Source: JAZGDL01 sp036477795
GTDB lineage: Bacteria; Planctomycetota; Phycisphaerae; UBA1845
Direction of reading: 5' to 3'
DNA: 13,791 nucleotides
Assembly (NCBI GenBank): GCA_036477795.1
Contig: JAZGDL010000528.1
Span: 1 to 13,791, forward strand
The notes under the pieces were generated by a model, which did no database searches, had not been told where the DNA came from, and saw only the letters and a program-made list of their open reading frames with translations. The first letter of the stretch is position 1. Each line of letters begins with the position of its first letter. Shown here in pieces: positions 1 through 5,557 of the stretch. Both the position numbers and the translations under genes were made by a program.

Positions 1-141
1 GTCACTTTTTGTCTTTTCATGCTCGCTGACAACCTCCTCTCGCCATCGCATCGATCGTCCTTCGTCTTAAGAATACTGTGAGCCACTCAAGTATGCAACA
101 CTTATCGACTCGGAAGAACCCAGAGGACTGATGATGACTCA

Positions 142-161
142 CCCGGCTGCGCCGGGGTTTT
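142..161 (+). terminator. Possible intrinsic terminator
   Basis: A 6-bp all-GC stem (CCCGGC at 142-147, GCCGGG at 151-156, loop TGC) is followed by GTTTT. That is the shape of a short rho-independent terminator for a plus-strand gene lying left of the window. The T tract is only four bases. The rest of 1-197 shows no gene that I can support. Confidence 0.35.
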
Positions 162-197
162 GACGTCTTGACTTTACGAGTTTTCTTTCGTTATTCG

Positions 198-389
198 TCA
201 TTCTGAATTCTCCGCCGGCAGCTTCGCCCGCCACTGGGCGGCTTTGGCGGCGTAGCCGGCGTCCGGCTCGGCTTCGTGCCAAGCGGCGTAGAGGTCGATG
301 AGCGATTGGATCACCTTGAGCGTCCGTTTGCGCTCCGCGCCGAGCGTAGCTTTGAGGATACCATGTGATTCGAGCAGTCCCCCGCGCGC
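198..389 (-). pseudogene. C-terminal tail remnant of a TPR Ser/Thr kinase (copy 1)
   Basis: Read on the minus strand, this stretch encodes a kinase-type TPR tail. It includes RTLKVIQSLIDLYAAW and, near the end, KAAQWRAKL, and stops at TGA (198-200). The intact kinase in this window ends in KAAAWRAKLEGEG, so the closing WRAKL segment is shared. No kinase domain, membrane segment or further TPR lies upstream. Recognisable homology starts at about position 360 and the frame then runs into unrelated sequence next to the 69-residue gene. It is about 80% identical in DNA by eye to the second remnant near 1423-1564. I read it as the 3' stump of a deleted paralog. The exact left border is uncertain because the frame stays open past 389. 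Confidence 0.6.
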
Positions 390-409
390 AGTCTTTTCAA
401 CCCACCCCG

Positions 410-619
410 CTACCCCGAGGGGTGCTCAGCCGCCTTCATGCCTTCAGCAAGCTGCTCGGCGGTCAGGTCCTTGAAGTGTTGTTCGCGCCATTTCTGGTAA
501 TCGCGCGGCGGGTTGCGAATCAGGCTTAGAAAGCGCATGGCTTCGCCCGGGCCCAATCGCTCTTTGAGCACCTCCCAGGCCGTGGTCCATAACTCATTCT
601 CGCTCATGGCTTTATTCAT
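410..619 (-). CDS. Conserved-looking small protein of unknown function (69 aa)
   Basis: This ORF encodes a 69-residue charged, soluble protein with no signal peptide or membrane segment. Its visible core is ERLGPGEAMRFLSLI, then DYQKWREQHF, then a short helix (DLTAEQLAEGM). I recall similar small helical proteins in cyanobacteria and planctomycetes near toxin-antitoxin genes, but I cannot name the family and assign no function. The ATG at 619 is preceded by GAAAGAG about 7 bases upstream, a modest ribosome binding site. A second in-frame Met lies at codon 5. A TACAAT hexamer lies further upstream at 638-643 without a convincing -35. The gene is divergent from the DUF4258/YgiT pair and ends about 20 bases before a kinase-tail remnant. 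Confidence 0.55.
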   Translation of the reverse strand: MNKAMSENELWTTAWEVLKERLGPGEAMRFLSLIRNPPRDYQKWREQHFKDLTAEQLAEGMKAAEHPSG

Positions 620-720
620 GGTTTTGCTCTTTCAACAATTGTAGCGGGTTGACAACGCGGACGGAAGCTGACGACCCTCGCCCGGTTGCCAGGCGCCCTC
701 GCCACCGGTAGATTCGGCGT

Positions 721-984
721 ATGGATCATCGTCTTGTCAAGATCAAACGTCTGGTAGCAGCCGGGCGCTACGACTTCACCCTCAAAGCCGACCTGGAGTG
801 TGCTGCCGATGGGCTCACGCGTGAAGACGTACTCGAATCCATCCTCAGCGCCCAGTTTCTGCGCGTCAAGAGCAGCCGCAGTCCATGGCGACGGGGTCGG
901 CGAGAGCGGCTCTACATCATCGACAGTTTCAATTTCGAAGGCGTTCCAGTATACTCCAAAGGTGTGATACGAAGGATCGGCTAA
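721..984 (+). CDS. DUF4258-type putative toxin, C-terminus cut by an in-frame TAA
   Basis: This ORF encodes 87 residues. The core is FTLKADLECAADGLTREDVL, then ERLYIIDSFNFEGVPVYSKG. It matches the small RelE/HigB-like proteins annotated as DUF4258, which are usually paired with a YgiT-type zinc-finger antitoxin and presumed to be ribonuclease-like toxins. The antitoxin gene follows one base after the stop. The stop codon TAA (982-984) is suspicious. The same frame continues with HDSDFYILISGKRSVRSD to a TGA at 1039-1041, and FYxLISxKRS is the C-terminal end I expect for this family. The natural gene was therefore probably 721-1041, and this allele is truncated by a nonsense change. The alternatives are a sequencing error or readthrough. 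The ATG at 721 has no clear ribosome binding site. A TTGACA (649-654) lies upstream but has no matching -10. Confidence 0.7.
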   Translation: MDHRLVKIKRLVAAGRYDFTLKADLECAADGLTREDVLESILSAQFLRVKSSRSPWRRGRRERLYIIDSFNFEGVPVYSKGVIRRIG

Positions 985-985
985 C

Positions 986-1243
986 ATGACTCGGACTTCT
1001 ACATCCTCATCTCGGGCAAAAGGTCGGTCCGCTCGGACTGACCCTGTCTACCGCAATTGCCCGCTGTGCCAGAGCCCCGACATCAAACTGGGCTCGGAGC
1101 GATTGAACCTGTCTCGGCGCGATGGGAGCAAGGTCGCCGTCCGAGTGCGTCGCTGGGGCTGTCCCGATTGCGGGGAGCGGTTCCTCACCGGGGATTCCCG
1201 TCGCCGGCTCGACCACGTCCTTGGTTTGCAGCCGCCCGTGTAG
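986..1243 (+). CDS. YgiT-type zinc-finger antitoxin-like protein
   Basis: This ORF encodes 85 residues with two zinc-binding knuckles: C25-x2-C28 (NCPLCQS) and C59-x2-C62 (GCPDCGERF). It has the layout of the MqsA/YgiT N-terminal zinc domain. There is no helix-turn-helix C-terminal half, so it is the short antitoxin type paired with DUF4258 toxins. It would bind and neutralise the upstream gene product and probably repress the pair. The first 20 or so residues (Ser/Arg/Thr-rich) are encoded by DNA that, in the toxin frame, would encode the toxin's conserved tail. This N-terminus is therefore probably not a conserved protein feature. No alternative ATG, GTG or TTG exists in frame before the first cysteine, so ATG 986 is the best start. 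The C-terminus (LDHVLGL) is shorter than in the copy at 1584-1826. Confidence 0.7.
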   Translation: MTRTSTSSSRAKGRSARTDPVYRNCPLCQSPDIKLGSERLNLSRRDGSKVAVRVRRWGCPDCGERFLTGDSRRRLDHVLGLQPPV

Positions 1244-1388
1244 CGTTGGGCTCCGCGCTCACGGGCCGCGATCTGTCGCCGACCGGCTGGTAGGGCTGTT
1301 TGGCGCAGTTGAACTCGGCTGCGTTGACGGATGCGACGCCGGTTCTTCCCCCTCCTTCCCTTCGGGCTCCCTCCTCGGTCGCCCTCAG

Positions 1389-1417
1389 CTTCGTGCCTTC
1401 GTCCCTCCGTGCCTTCC
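1389..1417. repeat. GTGCCTTCGTCCCT-type minisatellite
   Basis: This is a short degenerate tandem of the unit C(T/C)TCGTGCCTTCGTCCCTC. The same unit recurs beside the intact kinase at 2737-2787 and 5309-5365. It lies directly 3' of the kinase-tail remnant on the minus strand, as it does for the intact kinase. I know such GTGCC(T)-type arrays as common intergenic sequence in planctomycetes. Around it, 1244-1420 shows no supportable gene. Confidence 0.6.
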
Positions 1418-1422
1418 CCCTG

Positions 1423-1584
1423 CAGCTTGGCTCGCCATTGGGCGGCTTTGGCGTCGTAGGCGGCGTCCGGCTCGGCTTCGTCCCGTGCGTCGTAGACCCC
1501 GATGAGCGATTGGATCACCTTGACCGTCCGCACGTGCTCCGCCCCGCGTGCAGCTTCAAGAATGCCGAGCGCTGCCGGCAGCAT
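1423..1584 (-). pseudogene. C-terminal tail remnant of a TPR Ser/Thr kinase (copy 2)
   Basis: On the minus strand this stretch reads LGILEAARGAEHVRTVKVIQ and continues through an Asp/Glu/Ala-rich segment to DAKAAQWRAKLQGEGTE. It aligns with remnant 1 over about 48 codons without gaps and ends in the same WRAKL-xGEGTE as the intact kinase. Its first ATG overlaps the stop of the YgiT gene (TAATG at 1582-1586), probably by chance. No stop follows at the family position. The frame runs on through the minisatellite for more than 100 codons of Arg-rich non-homologous sequence, so it is not a normal gene. I take it as a stump of a second deleted kinase paralog. Confidence 0.6.
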
Positions 1585-1826
1585 TAGAAAGGGAATATGG
1601 GGACCTCGATGCATTCCGCGGGAGTGGCGTTTTTCCGCCGGGCGGTGATCTTCTCGAGACGCTCGGTCACGTCCCACCGAAAAACCTGTTCGCCGCATCT
1701 TGTGCAGACGCCGGTCGGCACCAAGCGGATCAGGACCCAATCGTCTCCGTCACGGATGCTCTGCTCGGTCAGACGTTCCTCGATACACCCACCGCAGACA
1801 TGGCAATTCCCGTAGTCGTAACTCAT
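1584..1826 (-). CDS. YgiT-type zinc-finger antitoxin, without an intact toxin partner
   Basis: This ORF encodes 80 residues with CHVCGG near residue 8 and CTRCGEQVF near residue 40, two CxxC zinc knuckles. It ends ATPAECIEVPIFPF, matching the (T)IEVPVFxF end usual for short YgiT-type antitoxins, so it looks full length. The ATG at 1826 has GAGGG about 9 bases upstream. The expected toxin gene should sit directly upstream. Instead there is the HEPN gene, 68 bases away, and a short open stretch ending ILLITVYEGSGP whose TGA overlaps this ATG. I infer that the toxin was lost and the antitoxin survived, either as an orphan regulator or by chance. It may be co-transcribed with the MNT/HEPN pair. 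Confidence 0.75.
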   Translation of the reverse strand: MSYDYGNCHVCGGCIEERLTEQSIRDGDDWVLIRLVPTGVCTRCGEQVFRWDVTERLEKITARRKNATPAECIEVPIFPF

Positions 1827-1894
1827 GGTCCGCTACCCTCGTACACTGTGATCAATAGTATCGCCCCAACTTGGCCTAACAGCGTATCACGCAC
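1823..1894 (-). pseudogene. Possible C-terminal remnant of a DUF4258 toxin
   Basis: This is a 23-codon open stretch right after the HEPN stop, in the same frame. It ends ILLITVYEGSGP, with its TGA overlapping the ATG of the YgiT gene (ATGA). DUF4258 toxins commonly end in a (L)ITVYEPDPxxW-like strand just before their antitoxin gene, so this may be the last piece of the missing partner. The match is only about nine residues, so this is a weak inference. Confidence 0.25.
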
Positions 1895-2314
1895 TTACAG
1901 ATCGATACCCGCGCGAATCAGCTCGGTTCGGACTATATCTCGCACTCGGACCGCGAGGTCGATCGCTTGCCGCCCATGCTCGACGCTGACATCCCGGTCC
2001 TCGTGGGGATACCGGGTCGTAATCGCATATCGACTCAGGCGCTCGGCCTCGTAGAGTGTGCTGACCCAGCCCGCCGAGTCTTCGCACAACTCCAGCAACA
2101 GCGAAATGTTGTGTGTAAACGGGAAATCGACGCCCTGGAGCACCAGGTACGCCTTCAGGTATTTCTCCGCGCACTGCTGAGCATGGTAGGCTACCAGACG
2201 ATAGGGACATTCGCTGCCCATGCTCAAGCCGTGCTGGGCGAGACGCAGGTCGTCGTCGGCGTAGAGCGCCCACTGCTGAACCTTGCGCACCACTTCTTCA
2301 CGCGGCGCTGTCAT
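1895..2314 (-). CDS. HEPN domain protein, putative toxin of an MNT/HEPN pair
   Basis: This ORF encodes 139 residues, mostly helical. The HEPN signature is the second helix, YHAQQCAEKYLKAYLV (residues 43-58), followed by THNISLLLEL (67-76) and RYP (101-103). HEPN proteins of MNT/HEPN modules act as RNases or RNA-binding toxins and are silenced by the minimal nucleotidyltransferase partner, in known cases by AMPylation. The catalytic HEPN motif is Rx4-6H. The only good candidate here is R107 to H113 (R-x5-H), and I am not sure it sits at the structural position of the active site. The ATG at 2314 lies inside the end of the upstream MNT gene (17-base overlap), which indicates translational coupling. 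A YgiT-type gene follows 68 bases downstream. Confidence 0.8.
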   Translation of the reverse strand: MTAPREEVVRKVQQWALYADDDLRLAQHGLSMGSECPYRLVAYHAQQCAEKYLKAYLVLQGVDFPFTHNISLLLELCEDSAGWVSTLYEAERLSRYAITTRYPHEDRDVSVEHGRQAIDLAVRVRDIVRTELIRAGIDL

Positions 2315-2618
2315 AAAGCACCCTTCCCTCCAGCGCCGCCGGTCGGGCCAGGGTTCCCGGGATATCGCGATCGCGGTCGAATTCCTCCGGGGTCATGACC
2401 ACGATGTCTCTGGCCAGGCGCAACCCCCGCAACACGCGGTCCATCGCCAGAGCCAGTTCTGCCCGGTCACCCTGAAGCGGGCAGATCACCAGCAGATCTA
2501 CGTCGCTTCGAGCGTCGGCTGTCCCCCGCCCCTGCGACCCGAACAGGATGATCCGCGTCGGGCGGAAGAGGTCCACCAGCCGGCGTGTCGCTTCCTGCAA
2601 TGTTCGCTCATCCACCAT
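2298..2618 (-). CDS. Minimal nucleotidyltransferase (MNT), putative antitoxin to HEPN
   Basis: This ORF encodes 106 residues from the chosen ATG. It has the Pol-beta nucleotidyltransferase signature: ILFGSQGRG (G27-S28) followed by SDVDLLV (D39, D41). A third acidic residue is at D71 in ARDIVVMTPEEF. These residues bind Mg and NTP, and the MntA antitoxins use them to AMPylate the HEPN partner. The open frame extends upstream to 2717, but the first 33 codons are Gly-rich and non-helical. The ATG at 2618 gives the usual family start (MVDERTLQEATRRLVDLFRP). There is no strong ribosome binding site before it. The stop overlaps the HEPN start by 17 bases. A candidate promoter lies at 2662-2689. 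Confidence 0.8.
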   Translation of the reverse strand: MVDERTLQEATRRLVDLFRPTRIILFGSQGRGTADARSDVDLLVICPLQGDRAELALAMDRVLRGLRLARDIVVMTPEEFDRDRDIPGTLARPAALEGRVLYDSAA

Positions 2619-2661
2619 CGTCACAACCCGGTCCCAGGGGACCTCGAAGTCGCCGCCCTGT

Positions 2662-2689
2662 ATTGTACCCGGAATCCGTCCCCTGTCCG
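2662..2689 (-). promoter_or_regulatory. Candidate promoter of the MNT/HEPN operon
   Basis: On the minus strand, CGGACA (2684-2689), a 16-base spacer and TACAAT (2662-2667) resemble a sigma-70 promoter, with 4 of 6 and 5 of 6 matches. Transcription would start about 35-40 bases before the ATG at 2618, which supports that start over the longer frame. Confidence 0.35.
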
Positions 2690-2736
2690 ACCCAAACGCC
2701 CCGCCACCGGGGTGCATTGTCGCCTGCGACCCCGGC

Positions 2737-2787
2737 TCTTCCCCCTCCGTGCCTTAGTGCCTTAGTGCCTCCGTGCCTTCCCCCTCC
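2737..2787. repeat. GTGCCTTAGTGCC minisatellite overlapping the kinase 3' end
   Basis: Here CTTCCCCCTCCGTGCC is followed by repeated TTAGTGCC and CCGTGCC units and then CTTCCCCCTCC. The first copy contains the kinase stop codon, so the kinase's last residues (GEGTEALRH) are translated repeat. The same unit occurs at 1389-1417 and 5309-5365. Confidence 0.65.
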
Positions 2788-5114
2788 AGCTTCGCCCGCC
2801 AGGCGGCGGCTTTGGTTGGGTCGCTCATGGAATCATAGAGTTGGGCCAGGGCGGTGAGGGCTTCGGTCAGCCTCGCGGGCGGGGTGTCGGGGTTTTTCTT
2901 TAGGCGTTCGTGACATTCCAACAGCATCGGTTCGGCTGCGGTGTAGTTGTGGCGTTCTATCAGGACGGTGCCCAGGTTGCAGAGTGCTTCGGTGGTGGCC
3001 GGGGCGTCGCCCGGGAGTTCTTTGCGGCGGCGGGCAAGGATGTCGCGATGAAGCTGTTCCATTTCGGCAAAGTCACCGCGCTCACGCAGGTACTGGATGA
3101 ATCTGCCTTCGAATTCGTTTCTGACGGGCGATTCGCCTGGTGGAAGCGAAGACAGCGCCTTTCGCTGCGCCTCGACGGCGCTGTCAACGTCCCTGGTCAT
3201 CTGGTAGGCCAGCGCTAGCGTATCTAGGTAGTAGGGGATTCTTGAGCGGCTCTTATCCACCGCCTGTTGTGCGAGCCTGAGGGCAGCTTCGGGATCGCGC
3301 AGATCCGCCGGGTCAGCGGTCAAAAGTAACATGGACAGATTGTTCATCGACCCCAGCGTGTCGGGGTGCTCGTCGCCCAGGACGCGACGCTGGATTTCCA
3401 GTATCTGGCGAAAGAGCGTCTCGGCCTCGCCGTACTTGCCATGGTCAAGCAACACGATCGCCATATTGTTCATCGACTTTAGTGTGTTGGGGTGCTCGTC
3501 GCCCAGGACGCGACGGCGCCTCTCAAGCATCTCAAGTAGCAGCGGCTCGGCCTCGTCATGCCGCCCCTGGTACGAGTACAACACTGCCAGGGCGTTTACA
3601 GCGGAGAGCGTCTCCGGGTGCTCCTCGCCTAGTGTGCTACGTCGAAGTGCCACTGCTCGTTCCAGATGCGGCTCCGCTACCTTGTATTCAGCCAGGCTCC
3701 GATAGGTGTTGCCCAGTGTTAGCCGGATGGAAGCTTCGATCAGCGGGCCGTCCGGGAACTTGCCTTCGATGGCCTTCGATGCGGCGTCCAAGACCTCCCG
3801 CATCAGCACTTCTCGCCCCTGCTCCTCCGGGGCCACCGCTCCCAACAGGTCATCGTTTAGGAAGTCGTTTATGCCCCGGGAAATGTTCGCCTGCCGCGAA
3901 GCTTCCTCACGCCCGGCCTCCGCCTCCTTACGCCTATCCTCAGCCAAGGCTCGAGCCTCGTTTGCGTCGAGTAGTGCTAGAGTTGTGCCGGAGATCCCGG
4001 CAATCAACACAACTAGAACGACTGATACTGCCACAACTACTCCACGGTTGCGACGGACGAATTTCTTGACGCGGTACCCGGCAGAGGGCGGGCTGGCCAA
4101 GACTGGCTCATCCGTCATGTGTCTGCGAATATCGCTGGCGAAATCAGTGGCTGAGGCGTAGCGCCGTGCTCGATCCTTCTCCAACGCCTTCATCGTAATC
4201 CAGTCGAGGTCGCCGCGCAGGCGGCGAGTGAGTGTCCGTGGATCCATGCGGCGTCTTTGCGCCATCGTCGCCGGGCCGTCGCCGCCCTCCGTGATGGCGC
4301 TGCTCAACTTCGTGCTCGGTTTCGGTGGCTCGACTTCACGGATGATACGGCGGATTTCGTCGAAGGCGGCCTGGCGAAGTGAAGTCGGATCAAACGGCAA
4401 CGTTCCGGTCAACAGTTCATAGAGCAGCACACCCAGCGAGTAGATGTCGGTTCGCGTGTCCACATCCTGGGCGGTCATCTCCGCCTGCTCGGGGCTCATG
4501 TAGGCCGGCGTGCCGATAAGCTGGCCCTGTTGGGTGAAGATGGTATGCTCCGTCAAGCGCTGCTCGATGGCCTTGGCCACCCCGAAGTCGATCACCTTGG
4601 GCACCGACTCGCCGTCCCGGTAGGCTACCAGAATGTTGGAGGGCTTGATGTCCCGGTGGATGATTCCCTTTTGATGGGCATGCTGCACCGCTTCGCACAC
4701 ACGAATGAAAAGGTCCAGCCGCTCGTCAATGCCCAGTTGGTGGCGGTCGCAATGCTCCGTGATGGGGACGCCGGCCACGTGCTCCATCACAAAGTAGGGC
4801 CGGCCCTTCTCAGTTGTCCCGGCATCGAACACCTTGGCCACGTTGGGGTGATCCATCATGGCCAGAGCTTGTCTTTCGGCCTCGAAGCGGGCGATCACCG
4901 CCGCCGTGTCCATCCCCGGCTTAATGACCTTGAGCGCCACGCGGCGGCGCACCGGCTCGGTCTGCTCGGCCAGATAGACAACTCCAAACCCGCCCTCACC
5001 GAGAATCTCAAGAATCTTGTACGATCCGACCGATGTGCCGACCTTGATTCTGTCCACGGGTAGGGTCAGTTCAAGATCAATACGCGGGAGTTCTTCTGGC
5101 TGGCGAGTTTCCAT
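2754..5114 (-). CDS. Transmembrane Ser/Thr protein kinase with C-terminal TPR repeats
   Basis: This ORF encodes 786 residues from ATG 5114. A complete Hanks-type kinase spans about residues 32-325. It has the glycine loop LGEGGFGVVYLA (38-49), catalytic Lys62 in VALKVI, HRDIKPSN with Asp155, the DFG metal site (176-178) and GTPAYMSPEQ in the activation loop. One membrane helix follows at about 354-377 (RGVVVAVSVVLVVLIAGI) and then an Ala/Glu/Arg coiled linker. TPRs of the 42-residue kinesin-light-chain type (LGDEHPxTLxSMNN) run from about 460 to the end. Predicted topology is kinase in the cytoplasm and TPRs on the far side of the membrane, a sensor-like receptor kinase common in planctomycetes. 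The open frame continues to a TTG at 5201, but ATG 5114 gives a normal start and lies about 70 bases below an extended -10 element. The last codons are formed by a minisatellite. The substrate is unknown. Confidence 0.93.
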   Translation of the reverse strand: METRQPEELPRIDLELTLPVDRIKVGTSVGSYKILEILGEGGFGVVYLAEQTEPVRRRVALKVIKPGMDTAAVIARFEAERQALAMMDHPNVAKVFDAGTTEKGRPYFVMEHVAGVPITEHCDRHQLGIDERLDLFIRVCEAVQHAHQKGIIHRDIKPSNILVAYRDGESVPKVIDFGVAKAIEQRLTEHTIFTQQGQLIGTPAYMSPEQAEMTAQDVDTRTDIYSLGVLLYELLTGTLPFDPTSLRQAAFDEIRRIIREVEPPKPSTKLSSAITEGGDGPATMAQRRRMDPRTLTRRLRGDLDWITMKALEKDRARRYASATDFASDIRRHMTDEPVLASPPSAGYRVKKFVRRNRGVVVAVSVVLVVLIAGISGTTLALLDANEARALAEDRRKEAEAGREEASRQANISRGINDFLNDDLLGAVAPEEQGREVLMREVLDAASKAIEGKFPDGPLIEASIRLTLGNTYRSLAEYKVAEPHLERAVALRRSTLGEEHPETLSAVNALAVLYSYQGRHDEAEPLLLEMLERRRRVLGDEHPNTLKSMNNMAIVLLDHGKYGEAETLFRQILEIQRRVLGDEHPDTLGSMNNLSMLLLTADPADLRDPEAALRLAQQAVDKSRSRIPYYLDTLALAYQMTRDVDSAVEAQRKALSSLPPGESPVRNEFEGRFIQYLRERGDFAEMEQLHRDILARRRKELPGDAPATTEALCNLGTVLIERHNYTAAEPMLLECHERLKKNPDTPPARLTEALTALAQLYDSMSDPTKAAAWRAKLEGEGTEALRH
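3341..3516 (-). repeat. 126-bp internal tandem repeat encoding adjacent TPRs
   Basis: A roughly 50-base segment beginning at 3341 recurs 126 bases away at 3467 with few changes. Both copies include GTGCTCGTCGCCCAGGACGC. This is one 42-codon TPR period, encoding RRVLGDEHPxTLxSMNN twice. Near-identity at the DNA level points to recent duplication or gene conversion between TPR units. Confidence 0.7.
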
Positions 5115-5191
5115 GATTGTGCACCGAACACCGCCACAATGGGCAAGTGAACGTTCTTCAGGGAGCCGTGCGCCCAAACCACGAAGTTCAC

Positions 5192-5200
5192 AGTATAACA
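5192..5200 (-). promoter_or_regulatory. Candidate extended -10 of the kinase gene
   Basis: TGTTATACT on the minus strand fits an extended -10 (TGn-TATACT, one mismatch to TATAAT). No good -35 is visible, as is usual for this type. The predicted start is near 5185, giving a leader of about 70 bases to ATG 5114. Confidence 0.35.
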
Positions 5201-5247
5201 ACTATGGGCATTGGGGGCCTACCCAAATATCGCCCCCGCCCGCTGAT

Positions 5248-5296
5248 GATTGGGGATTGACGATTGCGGATTGGGGGATTGCGGATTGACGATTGA
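5248..5296. repeat. GATTGACGATTGCG low-complexity repeat
   Basis: The units GATTGGGGATTGACGATTGC and GATTGCGGATTGACGATTG are arrayed head to tail over about 49 bases upstream of the kinase gene. I see no coding role. Confidence 0.6.
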
Positions 5297-5308
5297 ACGC
5301 CGACCACC

Positions 5309-5365
5309 TCCCCCTTGGTGCCTCCGTGCCTTCGTCCCTTCGTCCCTTTCTTCCCCTTCGTGCCT
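5309..5365. repeat. GTGCCTCCGTGCCTTCGTCCC minisatellite upstream of the kinase
   Basis: This is a degenerate array of GTGCCTCCGTGCC and TTCGTCCC units ending in TTCCCCTTCGTGCC. It is the third copy of the family seen at 1389-1417 and 2737-2787, all in the same orientation. The intact kinase gene is therefore bracketed by direct copies. Confidence 0.6.
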
Positions 5366-5406
5366 ATTCTGGGAAGCCACAGGCGAGCGATTCACACCCC
5401 GGCTGC

Positions 5407-5435
5407 TTGACCGTCACATTCCGGCCGGGTACGCT
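5407..5435 (+). promoter_or_regulatory. Candidate promoter of the tRNA-Met gene
   Basis: TTGACC (5407-5412), a 17-base spacer and TACGCT (5430-5435) form a plausible sigma-70 promoter. The -35 is strong and the -10 weak. Transcription would begin about 40 bases before the tRNA. Confidence 0.4.
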
Positions 5436-5482
5436 GTCTTGAAAGGCGAATCGTACAAGAAAAGCTTATTCCGCATGGAATT

Positions 5483-5557
5483 GGCGGCGTAGCTCAGTTT
5501 GGTTAGAGCGGCGGATTCATAAACCGCAGGTCCCCGGTTCGAACCCGGGCGCCGCTA
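5483..5557 (+). tRNA. tRNA-Met(CAU), or possibly tRNA-Ile2(CAU)
   Basis: This stretch forms a 75-base cloverleaf. The acceptor arm GGCGGCG pairs with CGCCGCT (first pair G-U) and the discriminator is A. The D arm is GCTC/GAGC. The anticodon loop is TTCATAA with anticodon CAT. The T arm is CCCGG-TTCGAAC-CCGGG. CCA is not encoded. It lacks the three G-C anticodon-stem pairs of an initiator, so it is elongator Met, or an Ile tRNA with lysidine-modified CAU. The last anticodon-stem pair (31-39) reads A-A, an unusual mismatch. Confidence 0.93.

Noticed and set aside
616..987. Minus-strand 123-codon frame
   Set aside because: It lies opposite the DUF4258 gene, overlaps the 69-aa gene start, and has no protein-like character.
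1048..1740. Minus-strand 230-codon frame
   Set aside because: Only about 50 codons are kinase-tail homology. The rest is antisense to the YgiT gene pairs and minisatellite, with an Arg-rich shadow composition.
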